DNA of 64,000 nt from Hevea brasiliensis (lineage: Eukaryota > Streptophyta > Magnoliopsida > Malpighiales > Euphorbiaceae), in contig NW_026614707.1 in the NCBI RefSeq assembly GCF_030052815.1, forward strand, positions 206,098 through 270,097. The letters are read 5' to 3'. The notes below the pieces were generated by a model. The model searched no databases. It was not told the origin of the DNA and was given only the letters and a program-made list of their open reading frames with translations. Positions 1 through 13,900 of this stretch are shown one piece after another (the stretch's first letter is position 1; every line of letters starts with the position of its first letter). Both the position numbers and the translations under genes were made by a program.

Positions 1-3000
1 ATATTTTAATTCTTAAAATTTAGTTTTTATTAACCTAACAAAATTGAAAAATTAGTTGCCCATATTTTTAAATTTTCCTTTGGGTAATAAAAAATATTTA
101 AAAAACACACAAATTGTGAATTAAATAAATAAAACACCTAGGTCTAAAAGTTGCATCCGTTTAACATTGAACTTAATGACTGAAAAAAAGTCGAAACTCC
201 TCAACAATTTTATTTTTAATTTAGAGTACTTTGAATGTGGGTATGCTATTAATTGTCTCTTATGTCTAGCTAAAAAAAAAAACCTTAACAAAATTTAAAA
301 AGGTTATTTTTTTATTATTCCAATTAAATAAAAATTTAATGAGACATTATTCTTATAATTTGAAAATTAACCCACTTAAAAAAAAATTTAATGAGCCTAT
401 ATTCTAATAAAATGAAACTTTTTTATTAGCTCAACTTAGATTAAAAATTGGTTGTCGAATTTTTTTTTAATTTAAGAATTTAAAAAAATTAAATTGTGAG
501 CGAGGTACATAAAATACCTAAGTCTAGTTGTTATATCCATCATTCACCTCATATATCTAAATGTTATAATCGTCATTGATTAATATTTTTTTCCATGGCC
601 CATAAAAGCAAAAAAATTAATGGACCAATATTCTAGTAATTTCAAAGTTTTTTATCGACTCAATTAAACAAAAAATTAATGAATTCATATTTTAATTCTT
701 AAAATTTAGTTTTTATTAACCTAACAAAATTGAAAAATTAGTTGCCCAAATTTTTAAATTTTCCTTTGGGTAATAAAAAATATTTAAAAAACACACAAAT
801 TGTGAGTTAAATAAATAAAACACCTAGGTCTAAAAGTTGCATCCGTTTAACATTGAACTTAATGACTGAAAAAAAGTCGAAACTCCTCAACAATTTTATT
901 TTTAATTTAGAGTACTTTAAATGTGGGTATGCTCTTAATTGTCTCTTATGTCTAGCTAAAAAAAACAACCTTAACAAAATTTAAAAAGGTTATTTTTTTA
1001 TTATTCCAATTAAATAAAAATTTAATGAGCCATTATTCTTATAATTTGAAACTTAACCTACTTTAAAAAAAAAAATTTAATGAGCCTATATTCTAATAAA
1101 ATGAAACTTTTTTATTAGCTTAACTTAGATTAAAAATTCGTTGGTGAATTTTTTTTTAATTTAGGAATTTAAAAAATTTAAATTGTGAGCGAGGTACATA
1201 AAATACCTAAGTCTAGTTGTTATATCTGTCATTCGCCTCATATATCTAAATGTTATAATCGTCATTTATTAATATTTTTTTCCATGGCCCAAAAAAGCAA
1301 AAAAATTAATGGACCAATATTCTAGTAATTTCAAAGTTTTTTATAGACTCAATTAAACAAAAAATTAATGAATTCATTTTTTTAATTCTTAAAAATTAGC
1401 TTTTATTAACCAAACAAAATTGAAAAATTAGTTGCCCATATTTTTAAATTTTCCTTCGGTTAATAAAAAATATTTAAAAAACACACAAATTGTGAGTTAA
1501 ATAAATAAAACACTAAGGTCTAAAAGTCGCGTTCGTTTAACATTGAACTCGAAGATTGAAACAAAGTAGAAACTCCTCAACAATTTTATTTTTAATTTAG
1601 AGTACTTTAAATGTGGGTATGCTCTTATTCTTATTTGTCTCTTATGTCTAGCTAAAAAGAAAACCTTAACAAAATTTAAAAATGTTATTTTTTTATTATT
1701 CCAATTAAATAAAAAATTTAATGAGCCATTATTCTTATAATTTGAAACTTAACCCACATAAAAAAAAAATTGTTGAGCCTATATTTTAATAAAATGAAAC
1801 TTTTTTATTAGCTCAACTTAGCTTAAAAATTGGTTGCTGAATTTTTTTTTTAATTTAAGAATTTAAAAAAAAATTAAATTGTGAGTGAGGTACATAAAAT
1901 AACTAAGTCTAGTTGTTATATCCATCATTCGTCTCATATATCTAAATGTTATAATCGTCATTGATTAATAATTAATGGACATTGCCCAAAAGAGCAAAAA
2001 ATTAATGGACTAATATTCTAGTAATTTCAAAGTTTTTTATCGGATCAATTGCACAAAAAATTAATGAATTCATTTTTTAATTCTTAAAAATTAGTTTTTA
2101 TTAACCAAACAAAATTGAAAAATTAGTTGCCCAAATTTTTAAAATTTCCTTTGGGTAATAAAAGAAATATTTAAAAACACACAAATTGTGAGTTAAATAA
2201 ATAAAACACCTAAGTCTAAAAGTTGCATCCGTGTAATATTGAACTTAAAGATTGAAACAAAGCTAAAACTCCTCAACAATTGTATTTTTAATTTAGAGTA
2301 CTTTAAATATGGGTATGCTCTTAATTGTCTCTTATGTCAGGCAAGAAAAAAACATAATAAATTTTTAAAATGTTATTTTTTTATTATTCCAATTAAATAA
2401 AAAATTTAATGAGCCATTATTCTTATAATTTGAAACTTAACCCACTTAAAAAAAAAATTAATGAGCCTATATTCTAATAAAATGAAACTTTTTTATTAGC
2501 TCAACTTAGATTAAAAATTGGTTGCTGAATTTTTTTTTTTAATTTCAGAATTTAAAAAAAATTAAATTTTGAGCGAGGTGCATAAAATACCTAAGTCTAG
2601 TTGTTATATCTGTCATTCGCCTCATATATCTAAATGTTATAATCGTCATTTATTAATATTTTTTTCCATGGCCCAAAAAAGCAAAAAAATTAATGGACAG
2701 ATATTCTAGTAGTTTCAAAGTTTTTTATAGACTCAATTAATCAAAAAATTAATGAATTCATTTTTTTAATTCTTAAAAATTAGTTTTTATTAACCTAACA
2801 AAATTGAAAAATTAGTTGCCCATATTTTTAAGTTTTCCTTTGGATAATAAAAAAATATTTAAAATTAAATAAATAAAACACCTAGGTCTAAAAGTTGCAT
2901 CCGTTTAACATTGAACTCAAAGACTGAAAAAAAGTCGAAACTCCTCAACAATTTTATTTTTAATTTAGAGTACTTTAAATGTGAGTATGCTCTTAATTCT

Positions 3001-6000
3001 CTCTTATGTCTAGCTAAAAAAAAAAAACCTTAACAAAATTTAAAAATGTTATTTTTTTATTATTCCAATAAAATAAAAATTTAATGAGACATTATTCTTA
3101 TAATTTGAAACTTAACCCACTTAAAAAAAAGAATTTATTGAGCCTATATTCTAATAAAATGAAACTTTTTTATTAGCTCAACTTAGATTAAAAATTGGTT
3201 GTCGAATTTTTTTTTAATTTAAGAATTTAAAAAAATTAAATTGTGAGCGAGGTACATAAAATACCTAATTCTAGTTGTTATATCCATCATTCACCTCATA
3301 TATCTAAATGTTATAATCATCATTGATTAATATTTTTTTCCATGGCCCATAAAAGCAAAAAAATTAATGGACCAATATTCTAGTAATTTCAAAGTTTTTT
3401 ATCGACTCAATTAATCATAAAAATAATGAATTCATATTTTAATTCTTAAAATTTAGTTTTTATTTACCTAACAAAATTGAAAAATTAGTTGCCCATATTT
3501 TTAAATTTTCCTTTGGGTAACAAAAAATATTTAAAAAACACACAAATTGTGAGTTAAATAAATAAAACACCTAGGTCTAAAAGTTGCATCCGTTTAATAT
3601 TGAACTTAATGACTGAAAAAAAGTCGAAACTCCTTAACAATTTTATTTTTAATTTCGAGTACTTTGAATGTGGGTATGCTATTAATTGTCTCTTATGTCT
3701 AGCTAAAAAAAAAACCTTAACAAAATTTAAAAAGGTTATTTTTTTTTTATTATTCTAATTAAATAAAAATTTAATGAGACATTATTCTTATAATTTGAAA
3801 ATTAACCCACTTAAAAAAAAATTAATGAGCCTATATTCTAATAAAATGAAACTTTTTTATTAGCTCAACTTAGATTAAAAATTGGTTGTCGAATTTTTTT
3901 TTAATTTAAGAATTTAAAAAAATTAAATTGTGAGCGAGGTACATAAAATACCTAAGTCTAGTTGTTATATCCATCATTCACCTCATATATCTAAATGTTA
4001 TAATCGTCATTGATTAATATTTTTTTCCATGGCCCATAAAAGCAAAAAAATTAATGGACCAATATTCTAGTAATTTCAAAGTTTTTTATCTACTCAATTA
4101 AACAAAAAATTAATGAATTCATATTTTAATTCTTAAAATTTAGTTTTTATTAACCTAACAAAATTGAAAATTAGTTGCCCAGTTTTTTAAATTTTCCTTT
4201 GGGTAACAAAAAATATTTAAAAAACACACAAATTGTGAGTTAAATAAATAAAACACCTAGGTCTAAAAGTTGCATCCGTTTAACATTGAACTTAATGACT
4301 GAAAAAAAGTCGAAACTCCTCAATAATTTTATTTTTATTTTAGAGTACTTTAAATGTGGGTATGCTCTTAATTGTCTCTTATGTCAAGCTAAAAAAAACA
4401 ACCTTAACAAAATTTAAAAAGGTTATTTTTTTATTATTCCAATTAAATGAAAATTTAATGAGCCATTATTCTTATAATTTGAAACTTAACCCACTTTAAA
4501 AAAAAAAATTAATGAGCCTATATTCTAATAAAATGAAACTTTTTTATTAGCTCAACTTAGATTAAAAATTCGTTGGTGAATTTTTTTTTTAATTTAGGAA
4601 TTTAAAAAAATTAAATTGTGAGCGAGGTACATAAAATACCTAAGTCTAGTTGTTATATCTGTCATTCGCCTCATATATCTAAATGTTATAATCGTCATTT
4701 ATTAATATTTTTTTCCATGGCCCAAAAAAGCAAAAAAATTAATGGACCAATATTCTAGTAATTTCAAAGTTTTTTATAGACTCAATTAAACAAAAAATTA
4801 ATGAATTCATTTTTTTAATTCTTAAAAATTAGCTTTTATTAACCAAACAAAATTGAAAAATTAGTTGCCCATATTTTTAAATTTTCCTTCGGGTAATAAA
4901 AAAATATTTAAAAAACACACAAATTGTGAGTTAAATAAATAAAACACTAATGTCTAAAAGTCGCGTCCGTTTAACATTGAACTCGAAGATTGAAACAAAG
5001 TAGAAACTTCTCAACAATTTTATTTTTAATTTAGAGTACTTTAAATGTGGGTATGCTCTTAATTGTCTCTTATGTCTAGCTAAAAAAAAAACCTTAACAA
5101 AATTTAAAAATGTTATTTTTTTATTATTCCAATTAAATAAAAAATTTAATGAGCCATTATTCTTTTAATTTAAAACTTAACCCACATAAAAAAAAATTAA
5201 TGAGCCTATATTTTAATAAAATTAAACTTTTTTATTAGCTACTCTTAGATTAAAAATTGGTTGCTGAATTTTTTTTTTAATTTAAGAATTTAAAAAAAAA
5301 TTAAATTATGAGTGAGATACATAAAATAAGTAAGTCTAGTTGTTATATCCATCATTCTTCTCATATATCTAAATGTTATAATCGTCATTGATTAATAATT
5401 TTTTCCATGGCCCAAAAGAGCAAAAAATTAATGGACTAATATTCTAGTAATTTCAAAGTTTTTTATCGGATCAATTGCACAAAAAATTAATGAATTCATT
5501 TTTTAATTCTTAAAAATTAGTTTTTATTAACCTAACAAAATTAAAAAATTAGTTGCCCATATTTTTAAAATTTCCTTTGGGTAATAAACGAAATATTTAA
5601 AAAACACACAAATTGTGAGTTAAATAAATAAAACACCTAGGTCTAAAAGTTGCATCCGTGTAATATTTAACTTAAAGATTGAAATAAAGCCAAAACTCCT
5701 CAACAATTGTATTTTTAATTTAGAATACTTTAAATATGGGTATGCTCTTAATTGTCTCTTATGTCAGGCAAGAAAAAAACATAATAAATTTTTAAAATGT
5801 TATTTTTTTATTATTCCAATTAAATAAAAAATTTAATGAGCCATTATTCTTATAATTTGAAACTTAACCCACTTAAAAAAAAATTAATGAGCCTATATTC
5901 TAATAAAATGAAACTTTTTTATTAGCTCAACTTAGATTAAAAATTGGTTGCTGAATTTTTTTTTAATTTCAGAATTTAAAAAAAATTAAATTTTGAGCGA

Positions 6001-6900
6001 GGTGCATAAAATACCTAAGTCTAGTTGTTATATCCGTCATTCGTCCCATATATCTAAATATTATAATCGTCATTGATTAATATTTTTTTCCATGGCCCAA
6101 AAAAGCAAAAAAAATTAATGGATCAATACTCTAGTAATTTCAATATTTTTTATAGGTTCAATTAAACAAAAAATTAATGAATTCATATTTTAATTCTTAA
6201 AAATTAGTTTTTATTAACCTAACAAAATTGAAAAATTAGTTGCCCATATTTTTAAGTTTTCCTTTGGATAATAAAAATATATTTAAAATTAAGTAAATAA
6301 AACACCTAGGTCTAAAAGTTGCATCCCTTTAACATTGAACTCAAAGACTGAAAAAAAGTCGAAACTCCTCAACAATTTTATTTTTAATTTAGAGTACTTT
6401 AAATGTGGATATACTCTTAATTGTCTCTTATGTCTAGCAAAAAAAAAAACCTTAACAAAATTTAAAAAGGTTATTTTTTCATTATTCCAATTAAATAAAA
6501 ATTTAATGAGCCATTATTCTAATAATTTGAAACTTAACCCACTTCAAAAAAAAAATTAATGAGCTTACATTCTAATAAAATGAAACTTTTTTATTAGCTC
6601 AACTTAGATTAAAATTTGGTAGCTAATTTTTTTTTTAATTTAAGAATTTAAAAAAAATTAAATTGCGCGCGAGGTACATAAAATATCTAAGTCTAGTTGT
6701 TATATCCGTCATTCGTCTCATATATCTAAATGTTATAATCGTCATTGATTAATATTTTTTTTCCATGGCCCAAAAAAGCAAAAAAATTAATGGACTAATA
6801 TTCTAGTAATTTCAAAGTTTTTTATCGGCTCAATTAAACAAAAAATTAATGAATTCATTTTTTAATCCTTAAAAATTAGTTTTTATTAACCTAGCAAAAT
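1..6900. repeat. Five-monomer higher-order satellite repeat, about 3.43 kb
   Basis: Monomer variants recur every fifth copy. The monomer with GTCGCG at 1526 returns at 4960. The GTGTAATATT variant at 2222 returns at 5649. The short monomer at 2894 returns at 6318. The pairs 150/3583 and 836/4269 share local changes. All shifts are 3424-3434 bp, so two higher-order copies are present. This is read by eye from diagnostic variants, not from an alignment. Confidence 0.75.
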
Positions 6901-7999
6901 TGAAAAATTAGTTGCCCATATTTTTAAAGTTTCCTTTGGGTAATAAAAGAAATATTTAAAAAACACACAAATTATAGGTTAAATAAATAAAACACCTAGG
7001 TCTAAAAGTTGCATCCGTGTAACATCGAACTCAAAGATTGAAACAAAGCCGAAACTCCTCAACAATTATATTTTTAATTTAGAGTCCTTTAAATGTAGGT
7101 ATGCTCTTAATTGTTTCTTATGTCTAGCAAAAAAAAAACTTAACGAATTTTTAAAAGGTTATTTTTCTATTATTCCAATTAAATAAAAAATTTAATGAGC
7201 CATTATTCTTATAATTTGAATTTAACCCGCTTAAAAAAAAATTAATGAGCCTATATTCTAATAAAATGAAACTTTTTTATTAGCTCAACTAAGATTAAAA
7301 ATTGGTTGCTGAATTTTTTTTTTAATTTAAGAATTTAAAAAAAAATTAAATTGTGAGCGAGGTACATAAAATACCTAAGTCTAGTTGTTATATTTGTCAT
7401 TCGCCTCATATATCTAAATGTTATAATCGTCATTTATTAATATTTTTTTCCCTGGCCCAAAAAAGCAAAAAAATTAATGGACAAATATTCTAGTAGTTTC
7501 AAAGTTTTTTATAGACTCAATTAAACAAAAAATTAATGAATTCATTTTTTTAATTCTTAAAAATTAGTTTTTATTAACCTAACAAAATTGAAAAATTAGT
7601 TGCCCATATTTTTAAGTTTTCCTTTGGATAATAAAAAAATATTTAAAATTAAATAAATAAAACACTTAGGTCTAAAAGTTGCATCCGTTTAACATTGAAC
7701 TCAAAGACTGAAAAAAAGTCGAAACTCCTCAACAATTTTATTTTTAATTTAGATTACTTTAAATGTGAGTATGCTCTTAATTCTCTCTTATGTCCAGCTA
7801 AAAAAAAAACCTTAACAAAATTTAAAAAGGTTATTTTTTTATTATTCCAATAAAATAAAAATTTAATGAGACATTATTCTTATAATTTGAAACTTAACCC
7901 ACTTAAAAAAAATTTATTGAGCCTATATAATAAAATGAAACTTTTTTATTAGCTCAACTTAGATTAAAAAATGGTTGCTGAATTTTTTATTTAATTTAA

Positions 8000-10900
8000 G
8001 AATTTAAAAAAAATTAAATTATGAGCGAGGAACATAAAATACCTAAGTCTAGTTGTTAAATCCTTCATTCGTCCCATATATCTAAATGTTATAATCGTCA
8101 TTGATTAATATATTTTTCCATGGCCCAAAAAAGAAAAAAAAATTGCTGAACCAATACTCTAGTAATTTCAAACTTTTTTTACAGGCTCAATTAAACAAAA
8201 AATTAATAAATTCATTTTTTAATTCTTAAAAATTAGTTTTTGTTAATCTAACAAAATTTTAAAATTAGTTGCCCATATTTTTAAATTTTCCTTTGGGTAA
8301 TAAAAAAATATTTGAAAAATACAGAAATTGCGAGTTAAATAAGTAGAACACCTAGGTCTAAAAGTTGCTTCCGTTTAACATTGAACTCAAAAATTGAAAC
8401 AAAGCCAAAACTCCTCAACAATTGTATTTTTAATTTAGAGTACTTTAAAAGTGGGTATGCTCTTAATTGTCTCTTATGTCTAATAAAAAAAAAACTTAAC
8501 AAATTTTTAAAAGTTTATTTTTTTATTATTCCAATTAAATAAAAAATTTAATGAGCCATTATTCTTGTAATTTCAAACTTAACCCACCTAAAAAAAATTA
8601 ATGAGCCTATATTCTAATAAAATGAAACTTTTTTATTAGCTCAACTTAGATTAAAAATTAGTTGCTAAATTTATTTTTTTAATTGAAGAATTTAAAAAAA
8701 AATAAATTGTGAGGGAGGTACATAAAATACCTAAGTCTTTTTTTATATCCATCATTCATCTCATATATCTAAATGTTATAATTGTCATTGATTAATATTT
8801 TTTTCCATGGCCCAAAAAAGCAAAAAAAATTGCTGGACCAATACTCTAGTAATTTCAAATTTTTTTACAGGCTCAATTAAACAAAAAATTAATGAATTCA
8901 TTTTTTAATTCTTAAAAATTTGTTTTTATTAACCTAAAAAAATTGAAAAATTAGTTGCCCATATTTTTAAAATTTCCTTTGGGTAATAAAAGAAATATTT
9001 AAAAAATACACAAATTATGAGTTAAATAAATAAAACACCTAGGTCTAAAAGTTGCATCCGTGTAACATTGAACTCAAAGATTGAAACAAAGCCGAAACTC
9101 CTCAACAATTGTATTTTTAATTTAGAGTACTTTAAATGTGGGTATGCTCTTAATTGTCTCTTATGTCTAGCAAAAAAAAAAAAAAAAAAACTTAACAAAT
9201 TTTTAAAATTTTATTTTTTTTATTATTCCAATTAAATAAAAAAATTAATGAGGCATTATTCTTATAATTTTAAACTTAACCCACTAAAAAAAATTTAATG
9301 AGCCTATATTCTAATAAAATGAAACTTTTTTATTAGCTCAACTTAGATTAAAAATTTGTTGCTAATTTTTTTTTTTTAATTTAAGAATTTATAAAAATTA
9401 AATTGTAAGCGAGGTACATAAAATACCTAAGTCTAGTTGTTATATCCGTCATTCGTCTCATATATCTAAATATTATAATCGTCATTGATTAATATTTTTT
9501 TCCTTGGCCCAAAAAGCAAAAACAATTAATGGACCAATACGCTAGTAATTTCAATGTTTTTTACAGGCTCAATTAAACAAAAAATTAATGAATTCATATT
9601 TTAATTCTTAAAAATTAGTTTTTATTAACCTAACAAAATTGAAAAATTAGTTGCCCATATTTTTAAATTTTCCTTTGGGTAATAAAAAAATATTTAAAAT
9701 TAAATAAATAAAACACCTAGGTCTAAAAGTTGCATCCATTTAACATTGAACTCAAAGACAGAAAAAAAGCTGAAACTCCTCAACAATTTTATTTTTAATT
9801 TAGAGTACTTTAAATGTGGGTATGTTCTTAATTGTCTCTTATGTCTAGCTAAAAAAAAAAACCTTAACAAAATTTAAAAAGGTTATTTTTTTTATTATTC
9901 CAATTAAATAAAAATTTAATGAGACATTATTCTAATAAAATGAAACTTTTTTATTAGCTCAACTTAGATTAAAAATTGGTTGCAGATTTTTTTTTTAATT
10001 TAAGAATTTAAAAAAATTAAATTGTGAGCGAGGTACATAAAATACCTAAGTCTAGTTGTTATATCTGTCATTCGCCTCATATATCTAAATGTTGTAATCG
10101 TCATTAATTAATATTTTTTTCCATGGCCCAAAAAAGCAAAAAATTAATGGACCAATATTCTAGTAATTTCAAATTTTTTTATCAACTCAATTAAACAAAA
10201 AATTAATGAATTCATATTTTAATTCTTAAAAATTAGTTTTTATTAACCTAACAAAATTGAAAAATTAGTTGCCCATATTTTTGAATTTTCCTTTGGGTAA
10301 TAAAAAAATATTTAAAGCACATAGAAATTGTGAGTTAAATAAATAAAACACATAGGTCTAAATGTTGCATCTGTTTAACTTCGAACTCAAAAATTGTAAC
10401 AAAGTCGAAACTCCTCAACAATTTTATTTTTAATTTAGAGTACTTTAAATGTGGGTATGCTCTTAATTGTCTCTTATGTCTAGCTAAAAAAAAACCCTTA
10501 ACAAAATTTAAAAGGTTTATTTTTTTTATTATTCCAATTAAATAAAAAATTTAATGAGCCATTATTCTTATAATTTGAAACTTAGCCCACATAAAAAAAA
10601 AATAATGAGCCTATATTTTAATAAAATGAAACTTTTTTATTAGCACAACTTAGATTAAAAATTTGTTGCTGAATTTCTTTTTTAATTTAAGAACTAAAAA
10701 AAAATTAAATTATGAGTGAGGTACATAAAATAACTAAATCTAGTTGTTGTATCTATCATTTGTCTCATATATCTAAATGTTATAATCGCCATTGATTAAT
10801 ATTTTTTTCCATGGCCCAAAAGAGCAAAAAATTAATGGGCCAATAATCTAATAATTTCAATGTTTTTTATCGGTTCAATTGCACAAAAAATTAATGAATT

Positions 10901-13900
10901 CATTTTTTAATTCTTAAAAATTATTTTTTTAATTAACCTAATAAAATTGAAAAATTAGTTGCCCATATTTTAAAATTTTCCTTTGGGTAATAAAAAAATA
11001 TTTAAAATTAAATAAATAAAACATCTAGGTCTAAAAGTTGCATCCGTTTAACATTGAACTCAAAGGCCGAAAAAAAGCTGAAACTCCTCAACAATTTTAT
11101 TTTTAATTTAGAGTACTTTAAATTTGGGTATGCTCTTAATTGTCTCTTATGTCTAGCTAAAAAAAAAACCTTAACAAAATTTAAAAGGTTTACTTTTTTA
11201 TTATTCCAATTAAATAAAAATTTAATGAGACATTATTCTTATAATTTGAAAATTAACCCACTTAAAAAAAAATTTAATGAGCCTATATTCTAATAAAATG
11301 AAACTTTTTTATTAGCTCAACTTAGATTAAAAATTGGTTGCTGAATTTTTTTTTTTTAATTTAAGAATTTAAAAAAACTAAATTGTGAGTGAGATACATA
11401 AAATACTTAAGTCTAGTTGTTATATTTATCATTCGCCTCATATACCTAAATGTTGTAATCGTCATTAATTAATATTTTTTTCCATGGCCCAAAAAAGCAA
11501 AAAATTAATGGGCCAATATTCTAGAAATTTCAAATTTTATTATCAACTCAATTAAACAAAAAATTAATGAATTCATATTTTAATTCTTAAAAATTAGTTT
11601 TTATTAACCTAACAAAATTGAAAAATTAGTTGCCCATATTTTTGAATTTTCCTTTTGGTAATAAAAAAATATTTAAAACACACAGAAACTGTGAGTTAAA
11701 TAAATAAAACACCTAGGTCTAAAAGTTGCATCTATTTAACTTTGAACTCAAAAATTGAAACAAAGTCGAAACTCCTCAACAATTTTATTTTTAATTTAGA
11801 GTACTTTAAATGTGGGTATCTCTTAATTGTCTCTTATGTCTAGCTAAAAAAAAACCCTTAACAAAATTTAAAAAGTTTATTTTTTTCTTATTCCAATTAA
11901 ATAAAAAATTTAATGAGCCATTATTCTTATAATTTGAAACTTAACCCACATAAAAAAAAATTAATGAGCCTATATTTTAATAAAATGAAACTTTTTTATT
12001 AGCTCAACTTAGATTAAAAATTGGTTGCTGAATTTTTTTTTAATTTAAGAATTTAAAAAAAATTAAATTGTGAGTGAGGTACATAAAATAACTAAGTCTA
12101 GTTGTTATATCCTTCATTCGTCCCATATATCTAAATGTTATAATCGTCATTGATTAATATATTTTTCCATGGCCCAAAAAAGCAAAAAAAATTGCTGGAC
12201 CAATACTCTAGTAATTTCAAAATTTTTTTACAGGCTCAATTAAACAAAAAATTAATAAAATCATTTTTTAATTCTTAAAAAATAGTTTTTATTAATCTAA
12301 CAAAATTGAAAAATTAGTTGCCCATATTTTTAAATTTTCCTTTGGGTAATAAAAAAATATTTAAGAAATATAGAAATTGGGAGTTAAATAAGTAAAACAC
12401 CTAGGTCTAAAAGTTGCATCCGTTTAACATTGAACTCAAAAATTGAAACAAAGCGAAAACTCCTCAACAATTTAATTTTTAATTTAGAGTACTTTAAATG
12501 TGGGTATGCTCTTAATTGTCTCTTATGTCTAGCAAAAAAAAAAAAACTGAATAAATTTTTGAAAGGTTATTTTTCTATTATTCCAATTAAATAAAATATT
12601 TAATGAGCCATTATTATTGTAATTTGAAACTTAACCCACTTAAAAAAAAATTAATGAGCCTATATTCTAATAAAATGAAACTTTTTTATTAGCTTAACTT
12701 AGATTTAAAATTGGTTGCTGAATTTTTTTTTTAATTTAAGAATTTAAAAAAAATTAAATTGTGAGGGAGGTACATAAAATACCTAAGTCTTGTTGTTATA
12801 TCCGTCATTCGTCTCATATATCTAAATGTTACAATTGTCATTGATTAATATTTTTTTCCATGGCCCAAAAAAGCAAAAAAAATTGCTGGACCAATACTCT
12901 AGTAATTTCAAATTTTTTTACAGGCTCAATTAAACAAAAAATTAATGAATTCATTTTTTAATTCTTAAAAATAAGTTTTTATTAACCTAACAAAATTGAA
13001 AAATTAGTTGCCCATGTTTTTAAAATTTCCTTTGGGTAATAAAAGAAATATTTAAAAAAAACACAAATTATGAGTTAAATAAATAAAACACCTAGGTCTA
13101 AAATTTGCATCCGTGTAACATTGAACTCAAAGATTGAAACAAAGCCGAAACTCCTCAACAATTGTATTTTTAATTTAGAGTACTTTAAAAGTGGGTATGC
13201 TCTTAATTGTCTCTTATGTCTAGCAAAAAAAAAAAAACTTAACAAATTTTTAAAAGTTTATTTTTTTATTATTCCAATTAAATAAAAAATTTAATGAGCC
13301 ATTATTCTTGTAATATCAAACTTAACCCACCTAAAAAAAATTAATGAGCCTATATTCTAATAAAATGAAACTTTTTTATTAGCTCAACTTAGATTAAAAA
13401 TTAGTTGCTAAATTTTTTTTTAATTGAAGAATTTAAAAAAAAGTTAAATTGTGAGGGAGGTACATAAAATACCTAAGTCTTTTTTTATATCCATCATTCA
13501 TCTCATATATCTAAATGTTATAATTGTCATTGATTAATATTTTTTTCCATGGCCCAAAAAAGCAAAAAAAATTGCTAGACCAATACTCTAGTAATTTCAA
13601 ATTTTTTTACAGGCTCAATTAAACAAAAAATTAATGAATTCATTTTTTAATTCTTAAAAATAAGTTTTTATTAACCTAACAAAATTGAAAAATTAGTTGC
13701 CCATATTTTTGAATTTTCCTTTGGGTAATAAAAAAATATTTAAAATTAAATAAATAAAACACCTAGGTCTAAAAGTTGCATCCGTTTAACATTGAACTCA
13801 AAGACTGAAAAAAAGCTAAAACTCCTCAACAATTTTATTTTTAATTTAGAGTACTTTAAATGTGGGTATGCTCTTAATTGTCCCTTATGTCTAGCTAAAA

